The position numbers and the translations under genes are program-made. A DNA stretch of 64,000 bases, taken from the NCBI GenBank assembly GCA_041320695.1, contig JBGGOQ010000001.1:372001-436000 (forward strand), given 5' to 3'. Below are positions 29,962 through 37,724 of this stretch, in pieces; the first letter of the stretch is position 1; the number at the start of each line of letters is the position of its first letter. A model generated the notes under the pieces. That model worked only from the letters and a program-made list of their open reading frames with translations. It had not been told where the DNA came from and searched no databases. This DNA comes from Caldicellulosiruptoraceae bacterium PP1 (GTDB lineage: Bacteria > Bacillota > Thermoanaerobacteria > Caldicellulosiruptorales > Caldicellulosiruptoraceae).

Positions 29962-30012
29962 CCTCTCCTTTATTTTTTAGGAAGCTTTGGCTAACTTCCA
30001 AAAAAAGAGAGG
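29962..30012 (-). promoter_or_regulatory. Anti-SD leader with UUUGG-AAGUUAG-CCAAA hairpin (leader 4)
   Basis: CCUCUCUUUU (30012-30003) pairs over 10 bp (one G-U) with AAAGGAGAGG (29971-29962), the ribosome site of the coiled-coil gene. The loop contains UUUGGAAGUUAGCCAAA (30002-29986). A GTGGTATAAT promoter is 15 bases upstream. Confidence 0.6.
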
Positions 30013-30026
30013 TCGCTTTAATTTAA

Positions 30027-30036
30027 TTATACCACA
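30027..30036 (-). promoter_or_regulatory. Extended -10 promoter for leader 4
   Basis: GTGGTATAAT on the minus strand; identical to the element at 27258. Confidence 0.5.
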
Positions 30037-30038
30037 TT

Positions 30039-30890
30039 TTATATTTTAATGGGGCAAAATGCTTTTAATTTTTCTTCATGGTGTTTTCTCCAACAGCCAT
30101 GTCGATACAATGTTGTGAAACCTATTATTCCTAATGGAACATAATATATTTCTTTACTCATTGGAACAGACATGAGCCATATTCTCGTTTTTCTATGTTC
30201 ACGTTCTATTATTATTTCTGTATTTATACTGAAAACATCTTTTGTAGTAAACAATGATATTTTTTTCTTTTTCTTTTCTATGTTCGTTTTAAATTTTACA
30301 CCTTTTACAATCTCAATCCATTCTCCTTTTGTATTGCATTCTTCGTTTAATAGCAATGGATAGCTACTACTGGCACGAATTCTTAAATCCTCTACTTTGC
30401 CTAACCATAATGCACCTATTTCACCTTTATATTGTATTTTTTCACCTTGTATTATTTCACTGTGAAATTGATAATGATTTGCCTCTCCAATAGAATTCAA
30501 CATTGTATAGTAATCTTTATCCATTTTATAAACAACAGCTTTAATTTCTTTAATTCCTGCTCTTTTTGCTAAACATATTCTATGTTTGCCTTCATACGCC
30601 CAATATTTACCCATATATTCATCTACTATTATTGAATCACGTTCAAAATAGGGTGTGTCTCCTTTTTGGTATTCTTTCCAGAAATATTGACACCTGCTAT
30701 ATTTTAAGCATATATCTAAATATTTAGGTTGACTTGCTGTTTCGTTTAATACTTCGATAATTTCTTCTTCTGTGTTTCTATATGGATTTAGACCTAATTC
30801 TCTTAGTAACAAACACCTATTTCCTAATTCTGTTGGATATTCAGCTATATCTTCTACTTTTATTATTTTGACCTCTTTTTCCATTAACAT
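30039..30890 (-). CDS. ParB-like module protein, copy B
   Basis: 283 aa from ATG 30890 after AAGGTG. N-terminal half: AEYPTELGNRCLLLRELGLN, NTEEEIIEVLNET, LDICLKYSRCQYFW, then YWAYEGKHRICLAKRAGIKE. That last part matches the EGKHR/GxHR box of ParB/sulfiredoxin-fold N-terminal domains, which bind CTP or act as nucleases. The C-terminal half is its own conserved domain with EREHRKTRIWLMSV and LYRHGCWRKHHEEKL. It pairs with the 81-aa gene upstream. No known ParB HTH is present, so a partition role is not implied. Confidence 0.6.
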   Translation of the reverse strand: MLMEKEVKIIKVEDIAEYPTELGNRCLLLRELGLNPYRNTEEEIIEVLNETASQPKYLDICLKYSRCQYFWKEYQKGDTPYFERDSIIVDEYMGKYWAYEGKHRICLAKRAGIKEIKAVVYKMDKDYYTMLNSIGEANHYQFHSEIIQGEKIQYKGEIGALWLGKVEDLRIRASSSYPLLLNEECNTKGEWIEIVKGVKFKTNIEKKKKKISLFTTKDVFSINTEIIIEREHRKTRIWLMSVPMSKEIYYVPLGIIGFTTLYRHGCWRKHHEEKLKAFCPIKI

Positions 30891-30918
30891 TTAATACACC
30901 TTGCTTTTTTGTTATATT

Positions 30919-31164
30919 TTATATCAGTTGTTCTTTGTTAACAACATTTTTAAAATATCTAAACCAATCATCATAGTTTTGTTCAAATAGTTTCATCTTG
31001 CAATTTGGATATTTTTCATTCATCTCTTGTATTGCATTTATTATACCACTATCCCACTTTCCGCCTATTGGACGCAAAATAACTTCACCATCTTGTGTTA
31101 AAACTACAAGCAATGCAAAAGTTCCTTTATCAGCAAGGCTATTAATTATTTCTTGATTGTTCAT
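30919..31164 (-). CDS. Small partner protein of the ParB-like module, copy B
   Basis: 81 aa. Shares LRPIGGKWDSGIINAIQEMN and the DWFRYFKNVV end with copies A and C, but the first part differs more (TFALLVVLTQDGEVI). Stands 28 bases upstream of its ParB-like partner and follows the VirD4 gene on the same strand, separated from it by a terminator. Function unknown. Confidence 0.6.
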   Translation of the reverse strand: MNNQEIINSLADKGTFALLVVLTQDGEVILRPIGGKWDSGIINAIQEMNEKYPNCKMKLFEQNYDDWFRYFKNVVNKEQLI

Positions 31165-31208
31165 AATCTACACCTTCCTTATTATTTTTATTTCTTTATA
31201 AAATAATA

Positions 31209-31230
31209 AAAGCAGGGGTATTCCCCTGCT
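31209..31230 (-). terminator. Terminator of the VirD4 gene
   Basis: AGCAGGGG-(AATA)-CCCCTGCT followed by TTTATTATTT on the minus strand. Confidence 0.7.
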
Positions 31231-31232
31231 CA

Positions 31233-33182
31233 TTAAAACAAATCATTATCATCATCTACTGGTAATGTATTATTTTGATTATTATTGTTATTTTGACTAA
31301 TATCATTTGGTGTTAATGGATTAGGTTCATCATTATCTTGTTCTTTTATATTATCATTTACTTGTTGTGCTTGCATTTGTCCTGTTGCTGTTGGTGTTTG
31401 CTGCTGTGTTGTTTGGGTTGGTGTTTGAACGTTTGTTTGTATTAGTTGTTGTGTTTCTACTGGTTGAGGGCTGTTCCATTCCTTTACATAAGTGCTTATT
31501 CCTTTTGATATTAATTGTTTGCTTTCCTTCATGGTTGATATATCTACTTTATCAACCATTAATGGCTTTTTTCCTCTTAACATTACAATAGCTTTTGAAT
31601 TATCAAGTTTATAAACCTCATCTGGTGTTAGTAATGGTCTTTTACCTACTGACTGAGTTATCCTCTCTACCTCTGTTAATCCTTCAAGTCCACCTTGTCT
31701 TGAAGTGCTTCTGGTATGAATTGATTTTATTCCAAGAACATTTGATATATATTCTGATGTTCTTGTATCATTTGCACCTAAAAATAGCTTTGTATCACAA
31801 TTGCCTATTATTGTTTCCCATTGCTCATGATATTTCTCCTCTAATTGGGTTATACTTTGGAATATTATTGAACAATGCAGATTTCTACTCCTTATAGTTG
31901 CTATTTTCTTTGTGAAGTCTGGTATTTCCCCAATATTGGGAAACTCATCAAGTATAAAGTATACTTCTCTTGCTCTTATTTCTGCATCTTGAGTTGTATC
32001 GTGCAAATTTACAAGCTTGATAAATAAAAAACTGAAAAACAGTGAGCTTATAAAATCAAATGCACTATGTGTATCACTCATTATACAAAAATATGCTACT
32101 TTATCTTTTTTGGGTTTCTCTAAATCAATATCACTAACTGCTGTCATTGCTTGAACAAGAGTATTTTGAAATACTTGCAACCTTGTTCCAAGTCCTATTA
32201 TAACACCTGTTTGAACAGTTTGGTTTGCCTGTGCAAATATGTTATATGCCATTTTAGAGGCTCTATCATTTGGTATATTTGAAAATAGTGCCTGTAAGTT
32301 TTGCATTGTTGTGTTTGCAAGAAGTTTATATACCTCTCCTAAATTTTGTTCTTCTGGAGGTCTTACTTCCTTTACATACAACACAAGTGCTTTTAGTAAA
32401 TTCATTTCTGCTCTATCCCAGAAAGGATCTCCGCCTTTTTTAACTCCAATTTGTGTATTTTTTATTATTGTATCTGCAAACACTGTTGCGTCCATATCAT
32501 CTTGTATAACGTCCAATGGATTCCATCTGTCACTATATTGTATATTAACAAGATTGAGTGCTTTAACATCATAACCTTGATTTATAAGCCATGTTGCCAT
32601 ATCCTCGTATAATTCGCCTTTTGGGTCTGTAATTATCATGCTCTGTTCCATTTGTGCTATTTTTATTATATTGGGACGTGCAAATGTTCTTGATTTTCCT
32701 GTTCCACTTGCACCAAATATAGCAATATGCTTGTTATATTTGGTTTCTTGAGGAAATATTACATGTTCGCCTTCTAACTTCCCCAGGAGAATACCTTTAT
32801 TCTTACTTCCTAATTTGTATACCTTTTTCGCCTCGCTTTTTGCCATCCAGTCTGCACTCCCGTAAGTATTCCTTTTGTCTGTTTGAACTTTTGTCCCAAA
32901 ATGCATTTCAAATTCCTCCTTATATGCTAATATAAATATTAATCCAATAACTGCAATACCAATACTGCCTATAAGCCATATATTCATAGCATTTTTACTA
33001 CTGGTAGTATTCTTTATTGCTTTTATTGGATCTGTTTCTATTGTGAGTTTCGGAGCTTTGCCTTCCATTGTTGATTTCCATACATCACCATTGCTTATCA
33101 TACCTGCAAACATACCAACAATGTATGCTGTCATTGTAAAATATATTGAAATTATTATCACTACTGCTATTGCTTTTTTCAT
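31233..33182 (-). CDS. virD4: VirD4/TraG-type coupling protein ATPase
   Basis: 649 aa. Two N-terminal TM helices (residues ~4-26 and ~68-88). Walker A GASGTGKSRT near residue 152, Walker B YFILDEFPNIGEIPDF near residue 415, and QSITQLEEKY with FLGANDTRTSEYISN are typical of Gram-positive VirD4/TraG proteins. The Gln/Asn/Thr-rich tail (residues ~585-649) is low-complexity. It feeds the relaxase-bound strand to the T4SS encoded at 41-47 kb. It starts 3 bases after the end of the gene at 33186. Confidence 0.93.
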   Translation of the reverse strand: MKKAIAVVIIISIYFTMTAYIVGMFAGMISNGDVWKSTMEGKAPKLTIETDPIKAIKNTTSSKNAMNIWLIGSIGIAVIGLIFILAYKEEFEMHFGTKVQTDKRNTYGSADWMAKSEAKKVYKLGSKNKGILLGKLEGEHVIFPQETKYNKHIAIFGASGTGKSRTFARPNIIKIAQMEQSMIITDPKGELYEDMATWLINQGYDVKALNLVNIQYSDRWNPLDVIQDDMDATVFADTIIKNTQIGVKKGGDPFWDRAEMNLLKALVLYVKEVRPPEEQNLGEVYKLLANTTMQNLQALFSNIPNDRASKMAYNIFAQANQTVQTGVIIGLGTRLQVFQNTLVQAMTAVSDIDLEKPKKDKVAYFCIMSDTHSAFDFISSLFFSFLFIKLVNLHDTTQDAEIRAREVYFILDEFPNIGEIPDFTKKIATIRSRNLHCSIIFQSITQLEEKYHEQWETIIGNCDTKLFLGANDTRTSEYISNVLGIKSIHTRSTSRQGGLEGLTEVERITQSVGKRPLLTPDEVYKLDNSKAIVMLRGKKPLMVDKVDISTMKESKQLISKGISTYVKEWNSPQPVETQQLIQTNVQTPTQTTQQQTPTATGQMQAQQVNDNIKEQDNDEPNPLTPNDISQNNNNNQNNTLPVDDDNDLF

Positions 33183-33185
33183 ATT

Positions 33186-34160
33186 TTATTCCTCCTCATT
33201 TCTATTTTCATTGTTTTTATATCCCACTGCCATTAAAAATTCTGGCATTGTTATTGTTTTTACTGGCAGATTTAAGTCCTTGTATCTTTCTTCCTGCCCT
33301 CTTATACATAGTATTTCTAAATTCATGTTCCCTCTTATGCTTTGTTCTGCTTTTATTATCTCCTTACCTATCAAATCTGTATCTATACCAACATATATCT
33401 CTTTGCCCTGCCATTCATATTCTGCATAGTTTTTGCTACTGGCTTTTACACCATCGCTATACACAACCTTTACAACTTTATCTTTCCAATCTGGTATTCC
33501 TATTATTGTGTCCATGATTTTTAAGCCCGATTCTGTATATGGTAATATATGCAATCTTCTTATATTCATCAGTTTCCCTACTTGTTCTACTACTTGTAGA
33601 AAATCTCTTATTTTCTCTGGTGTTTCGCAAAAGACTATGAAATCATAAATGTTATGTGATGTTGCTTCTCTAATATTTGTTATTAGGTCGGATAGTGTTT
33701 TCATACCTGTATCCTTTGATATTTTGTATATCCCATATCCTCTGGCTACTCCAAGAATTTTATTCTTGTCGCTCATTTCATTTCCTTGCTTTCTGGTTTC
33801 TGATTTTAAATCCCAACAGTTTATGAAATGTGGATATATATATTCTCTGTTTGCTATTTCTACTACTTTTGTCCATCTATATAACATTTCTTTACTCGTT
33901 GGGTTATTCAATGGCTCAAAATTTACATACCATTCAAAGTTGACAAAACTTATCCCTACTTGTCCTAATGTTATATGGTTTCTCCCTACTTTCTTTAACA
34001 TACCATCTTTAACTAATTTATTAATTCTCTTATATATTGCCCACTTATTTTGGTATAATTCTCTTGCCATATCATAAGACACCATCTTAAACTTAATTAT
34101 CATATCAAGCAATTGTTTATCTCTTTCGGTTATTTGTGGCATATATGATTTTATACTCAT
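33186..34160 (-). CDS. Replication-relaxation-like wHTH protein
   Basis: 324 aa. Residues 1-65 form a winged helix (TERDKQLLDMIIKFKMVSYD, YKRINKLVKDGMLKKVG), and the remainder is an alpha/beta domain with a SDGVKAS stretch and GKEIYVGIDTDLIGKE. This resembles the 'replication-relaxation' family, often next to VirD4 in Gram-positive mobile elements. It lacks the three-His motif of ordinary MOB relaxases. Tightly coupled to virD4, and beside a hairpin-rich gap that may be oriT. It may act in processing transfer DNA. Confidence 0.6.
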   Translation of the reverse strand: MSIKSYMPQITERDKQLLDMIIKFKMVSYDMARELYQNKWAIYKRINKLVKDGMLKKVGRNHITLGQVGISFVNFEWYVNFEPLNNPTSKEMLYRWTKVVEIANREYIYPHFINCWDLKSETRKQGNEMSDKNKILGVARGYGIYKISKDTGMKTLSDLITNIREATSHNIYDFIVFCETPEKIRDFLQVVEQVGKLMNIRRLHILPYTESGLKIMDTIIGIPDWKDKVVKVVYSDGVKASSKNYAEYEWQGKEIYVGIDTDLIGKEIIKAEQSIRGNMNLEILCIRGQEERYKDLNLPVKTITMPEFLMAVGYKNNENRNEEE

Positions 34161-34777
34161 TATTACACCCCTTCCTGTTTTATTCTTTTTTATACTACTG
34201 GCTTTTTAATTGCTATATCTTATACTTTTTACAATATTTCAATCATTACTTTGTTTTTTCTTCTGGCTTTTTCCCTACTCACCGCCATTAATTTTTGAAT
34301 TAATGGCTATATTGTGCCTATATCCATATTGCTATTTCTATTTCATATCTGCCTCTACTTCGCCATTTATACTTTGGTATAAATGGCTCTTTCCTGCCAT
34401 TTATTGTTATTCCAACTGGTATTTATTTCGCTTCTGGTTTATTTTGGTTCTGCCATTTTGTTATGCTTTTTCTCTTTTCGTGCTTTTGCCTTTGTCTGTG
34501 TGATTTTTGTTTACTACTTTTGTGTGCGAAAATTGATTTCGCACACCTGTTTCTTTTTTTATTTTATAATTATTATAAAATACTTGATATTACTTGTTTT
34601 TTTGTATCTAATTCGCTATCCAATTGCCTTTCCATATTAATTATTTTTTATATTTTCTTTGGTTATTGATTTGGATATATTTTTGCATATCCAAAACATG
34701 TTTACTAAATTACATATTATGCTTTTATTTGTTATTTTTAGATTTATTATAGCTATTAATTATTATCTTATTTCCCA
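34161..34777. other. Hairpin-rich non-coding gap, oriT candidate
   Basis: No minus-strand gene and only pyrimidine-rich shadow frames on the plus strand. Four clear stem-loops: 34284-34307 (GCCATTAATT/AATTAATGGC, loop TTTG), 34362-34387 (GCCATTTATAC/GTATAAATGGC, loop TTTG), 34522-34546 (GTGTGCGAAA/TTTCGCACAC) and 34671-34694 (TTGGATAT/ATATCCAA). Two further GCCATTT(A/T)-type half sites follow the second stem. This, next to VirD4 and the replication-relaxation gene, is what an origin of transfer would look like. No nick site can be named. Confidence 0.45.
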
Positions 34778-35416
34778 TTATATTACTGGTAATTTATTTG
34801 CTATTTCTTGGTTAGGTTGGTTATCAAATACTCTGTATCTTTCTTCCCATGAAACAATTTTAATATATGTTTTGGCAAACATATTTTCTATGGGAAATCC
34901 AAAACAACAAAAAGCATAATGTTCCATTGTATCGTTTGGAATAACACCATTTGTCACAAAAGAATCAGTTATTGTTTTCATCATTCGGTTATCAGTATCT
35001 GCTTTTATTGCAACATAATGAGGAACATAATACTCAAAACAAGCAAATGCTTTTTTAAATCTTGGCTTTTGAGATAAAGATTTAATTGCATTTTCTATAA
35101 TGTCTTTCCACTTGAATGTATCTGCTTGGTTTTGCACTTTGTAAATTGGAGGAACATCATAAATAAGGATTTTAAGCATACCATCTTCATAGCTTGCTTC
35201 AAACTTGTCGACTACAAGTTCGGTATCAAGTTTAATGCCATATGAATTTAATACTCTCACATACTTGTCCAATTGTCCTTGTTGAATGAATAAAGCCTCT
35301 CGAAGTTTGAAAATAGCAAATTCAGTTTCTTTAATCCACTTTTCAAATTGGTTTTTGTTGTATTCAAAGCCTTTGTCATTTTGCAATACTCTCTCTATTA
35401 TGTCATTGATTTCCAT
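34778..35416 (-). CDS. Unassigned protein with a RusA-like acidic motif
   Basis: 212 aa. The first 60 residues are helical. The C-terminal part has YVAIKADTDNRMMKTITDS followed by TNGVIPNDTMEHYAF. The DxDN then DD/ND pattern recalls RusA-type Holliday-junction nucleases (DxDN...DD), but the resemblance is limited to this motif. The leader has AGGCAAACTACCC, a half copy of the leader motif. Located between the putative oriT and the replication initiator gene. Confidence 0.4.
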   Translation of the reverse strand: MEINDIIERVLQNDKGFEYNKNQFEKWIKETEFAIFKLREALFIQQGQLDKYVRVLNSYGIKLDTELVVDKFEASYEDGMLKILIYDVPPIYKVQNQADTFKWKDIIENAIKSLSQKPRFKKAFACFEYYVPHYVAIKADTDNRMMKTITDSFVTNGVIPNDTMEHYAFCCFGFPIENMFAKTYIKIVSWEERYRVFDNQPNQEIANKLPVI

Positions 35417-35592
35417 TTACAACACCCTTTCTTGTAGAATTTATGTTATAGGCAAACTACCCATTTTAAAATCGTCTTAAATGCGTTTTTTAGGCTTACT
35501 GTTAAACAAAAATAAGGTTGTTAATATAAAAATATGTTTTATGTTTTTTATTTGTTTATATGCAATTTAAAGCGGTATCGTTTTTGTCCCTT

Positions 35593-36897
35593 TTATATTG
35601 CTAATGTTGATACTGCCTGAAATACAGGGCTGTGTCCATGTCTGTTTTTGAAATCTAATTCAAATTCAATATCAAGTTGTTTGATTAATTCATCAATGTC
35701 GTTATCTATTGATGTGTTTGAATCTCTTGATGTATCTGCTTTTATAGTTTCTTGAGTCTTATGTTCTTCTTGTAACTTACTGAAATGTTCAAAAGCAGTT
35801 TCATAATTGGCTTCGTCCACACCATTCTTTCTAACTGCATTTTTGAATATTTCTTCTAAGCCATCGTATTCATTTGGATCTCGTGTTAAGAATATATCTA
35901 CTGGTTTTTTAGCAGACTTCTGGTATGTAGCGGTATTATTGCCTTTTGCCTTTTCTTCGTCTTTCAAATAGCTAAAGTCATAGTTATAGCGTATTGCTGA
36001 CTTAATAAATGCTGGTTTGTTAATAACCATATTAGCAAAATATCTACTTTCAAGTAAAGTTGTCAAATTTTCTAATTTGTCATCTGTTGTTGCATAAGCA
36101 AACACAAAGGTTTCAAGGTTTTGGAGTTTATACCCTTTCATTAGATTTTTAATTTTGTCAATTTTTTCTTTTGGGAGATTTTTACACACACTATTACTTA
36201 CTTTGTTATTTTTTCTTAGTAAGTTATTATTTTTGTGTGTTTTATTATCTCTGTAAGTATTACTTGTAGTTATATTTGTTTTATTATTTATATTATTATT
36301 AATATAATATATATAATTAGCATGCTCATTTTGTTCAGATTTGCCTGTATTTTTCGGGCATTCTTGTATGTCGTTTTTCGCCTTTACAGTTTGACTGTTT
36401 TGTTCATTCAATAATGTCTCTTTTCGACATTCAATAATGTCGTTTTCCGCCATTATGGATAAATCCTTGGTTGTGCTGTATTTTTTATTCGTATAGTTTG
36501 AAGTTTCTTTATCATTAGAGAATTTTGTTTTATTGTCTGCATTGTTTTCTTTTTGACTTCTTATGTATTTTTCCATTGCCTCATTTATAGCTTCAATATT
36601 TATCTTAAAATATAATTTTCTTGGCAATCCTTTGTATTTTTCTTCTATAAAACCTAATTTTTTTAAGTTTTTTCTTGCCGTTTCTTGTTCTCTCCTTGTT
36701 AATCCTGTTTCTTTTTCTATTTCTTTTTGTGTTTTATAAATCCAACCTTCCGGATCTTTTTGTTTTCCATTCCAGCGTAAAAGATTTGATAAAAATAAAA
36801 TTGAAGAAACCCCTTTACAAATATGCTGGAATGATGGATAATAATAATAAGGGGTTTCAAGACTTTTTTCAAAGTCTTTGAATTTTTGTTGATTCAT
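35593..36897 (-). CDS. Replication initiator-like protein (winged helix, DnaD-like layout)
   Basis: 434 aa from ATG 36897. Residues ~30-105 form a winged-helix domain (LLRWNGKQKDPEGWIYKTQK, IEKETGLTRREQETARKNLK, KLGFIEEKYKGLPRKLYF), the signature of clostridial phage and plasmid replication organisers. A poly-Asn linker (residues ~190-225) follows, then a helical domain (KIKNLMKGYKLQNLETFVFA) like DnaD-type C-termini. Ribosome site GGAGTTG. Direct repeats upstream (37030-37075) could be its binding sites. It suggests the element can replicate autonomously after excision. Confidence 0.65.
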   Translation of the reverse strand: MNQQKFKDFEKSLETPYYYYPSFQHICKGVSSILFLSNLLRWNGKQKDPEGWIYKTQKEIEKETGLTRREQETARKNLKKLGFIEEKYKGLPRKLYFKINIEAINEAMEKYIRSQKENNADNKTKFSNDKETSNYTNKKYSTTKDLSIMAENDIIECRKETLLNEQNSQTVKAKNDIQECPKNTGKSEQNEHANYIYYINNNINNKTNITTSNTYRDNKTHKNNNLLRKNNKVSNSVCKNLPKEKIDKIKNLMKGYKLQNLETFVFAYATTDDKLENLTTLLESRYFANMVINKPAFIKSAIRYNYDFSYLKDEEKAKGNNTATYQKSAKKPVDIFLTRDPNEYDGLEEIFKNAVRKNGVDEANYETAFEHFSKLQEEHKTQETIKADTSRDSNTSIDNDIDELIKQLDIEFELDFKNRHGHSPVFQAVSTLAI

Positions 36898-36938
36898 TAT
36901 CAACAACTCCTTTTTTTTTATTTTGATATAAAATAAGA

Positions 36939-36969
36939 AAACCCAGAGAGTAATTTCTCTGGGTTTTTG
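36939..36969. terminator. Bidirectional-looking terminator upstream of the replication gene
   Basis: AAAACCCAGAGAG-(TAATT)-CTCTCTGGGTTTT-type stem with A-run and T-run on the two sides. Confidence 0.6.
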
Positions 36970-37029
36970 CTTTTATTAAAATATTGTTCGTCTGTATGTT
37001 CGTTGATATATGTTGTTATACTTTAAGTA

Positions 37030-37098
37030 TAGTAGTTTGCCTAAATATAGTTTGCCATATACAGTTTGTTCACGGGTGACTCTTGTCACCCTACTGTG
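37030..37098 (+). repeat. AGTTTGCC direct repeats and GGGTGAC/GTCACCC hairpin upstream of rep
   Basis: Three units at ~14-15 base spacing: AGTAGTTTGCC, ATAGTTTGCC, ACAGTTTG (37031-37069), then CACGGGTGACTCTTGTCACCCTACTGTG, a stem-loop. The repeat word is the same AGTTTGCC as in the leader motif but on the opposite strand. It may be a replication-origin iteron set or a regulatory site. Confidence 0.45.
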
Positions 37099-37107
37099 AA
37101 AAAATAT

Positions 37108-37127
37108 GCCCCAGTTTCTACTGGGGC
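37108..37127 (-). terminator. Terminator of the RHH gene
   Basis: GCCCCAGT-(AGAA)-ACTGGGGC then ATATTTTTT on the minus strand. Confidence 0.7.
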
Positions 37128-37128
37128 T

Positions 37129-37386
37129 TTATTTATTTTGAAATGCGTTAATAAACGACTTAATTACTTTTGGATTTGTTATTGGAGCTTTTTTTTCTTT
37201 ATATTCTTTCTGTTCTTGATAGTTAAACTGAATTGTTTTTAGTTTTATTTGTCCTGTTACAATTCCTTTTGTTGCATAATATAATTCTAAAGCATCTCTT
37301 AATACTTGATTTTTATTTTCTTCAGCAAATATTGGGTGATTGTCTGGCAATCTTATACTTATTGTTTTTGTTTTTTCCTTATCCAT
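37129..37386 (-). CDS. Ribbon-helix-helix protein, ParR candidate
   Basis: 85 aa. The N-terminus KTISIRLPDNHPIFA then KNQVLRDALELYYATKG is a typical RHH (Arc/CopG) fold. The tail is basic and ends KVIKSFINAFQNK. It lies right after the iteron block 37398-37712 and downstream of the ParM-like gene, so it is well placed to be the DNA-binding adaptor (ParR) that links the iterons to the ParM filament. The role is inferred from order. Confidence 0.65.
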   Translation of the reverse strand: MDKEKTKTISIRLPDNHPIFAEENKNQVLRDALELYYATKGIVTGQIKLKTIQFNYQEQKEYKEKKAPITNPKVIKSFINAFQNK

Positions 37387-37399
37387 TTTTTTGCTCCTT

Positions 37400-37710
37400 T
37401 TTGTTTACAGGTTCTATCTCTTATATATCATAGCTTGTATGACATTGCAACTTCATTTTTGTATTACATTTTTGTTTACAGGCTCAATTCCTTATCACTA
37501 CTGATTTTTATTGATATAATTTTTCAATTTTGTATTACAAACCTACTAAATTTCTGTTTGTTTTTATAATTTTGTATTACAAAATTCATTTTTTATGTTC
37601 ATCTATATTAGATTTCTCAATGCTTATAGCCTGTAAACATTTTTGTATTACAATTTTGACATTTTATATATCTCTATCACTTGTCATTACTGTTATAGAG
37701 CCTGTAAACA
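37400..37710. repeat. Iteron block, parC-like centromere candidate
   Basis: Gene-free. TTTTGTATTACA occurs four times (37457-37468, 37528-37539, 37570-37581, 37641-37652). TGTTTACAGG(T/C)TC occurs twice on the left (37402-37414, 37473-37485) and its inverse (GA)GCCTGTAAACA twice on the right (37628-37639, 37698-37710). The symmetrical layout between a ParM-like and an RHH gene matches plasmid partition sites of type II. Confidence 0.6.
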
Positions 37711-37724
37711 AATTATAATTTTTA

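Noticed and set aside
34210-34919. Several overlapping plus-strand ORFs rich in Phe, Leu, Tyr and Cys
   Set aside because: They reflect pyrimidine-rich strand composition over the hairpin-rich gap; no ribosome sites and they span perfect stem-loops.
37387-37718. Plus-strand ORFs over the iteron block
   Set aside because: The repeats themselves create the frames; no starts with ribosome sites, and the block fits a centromere better.
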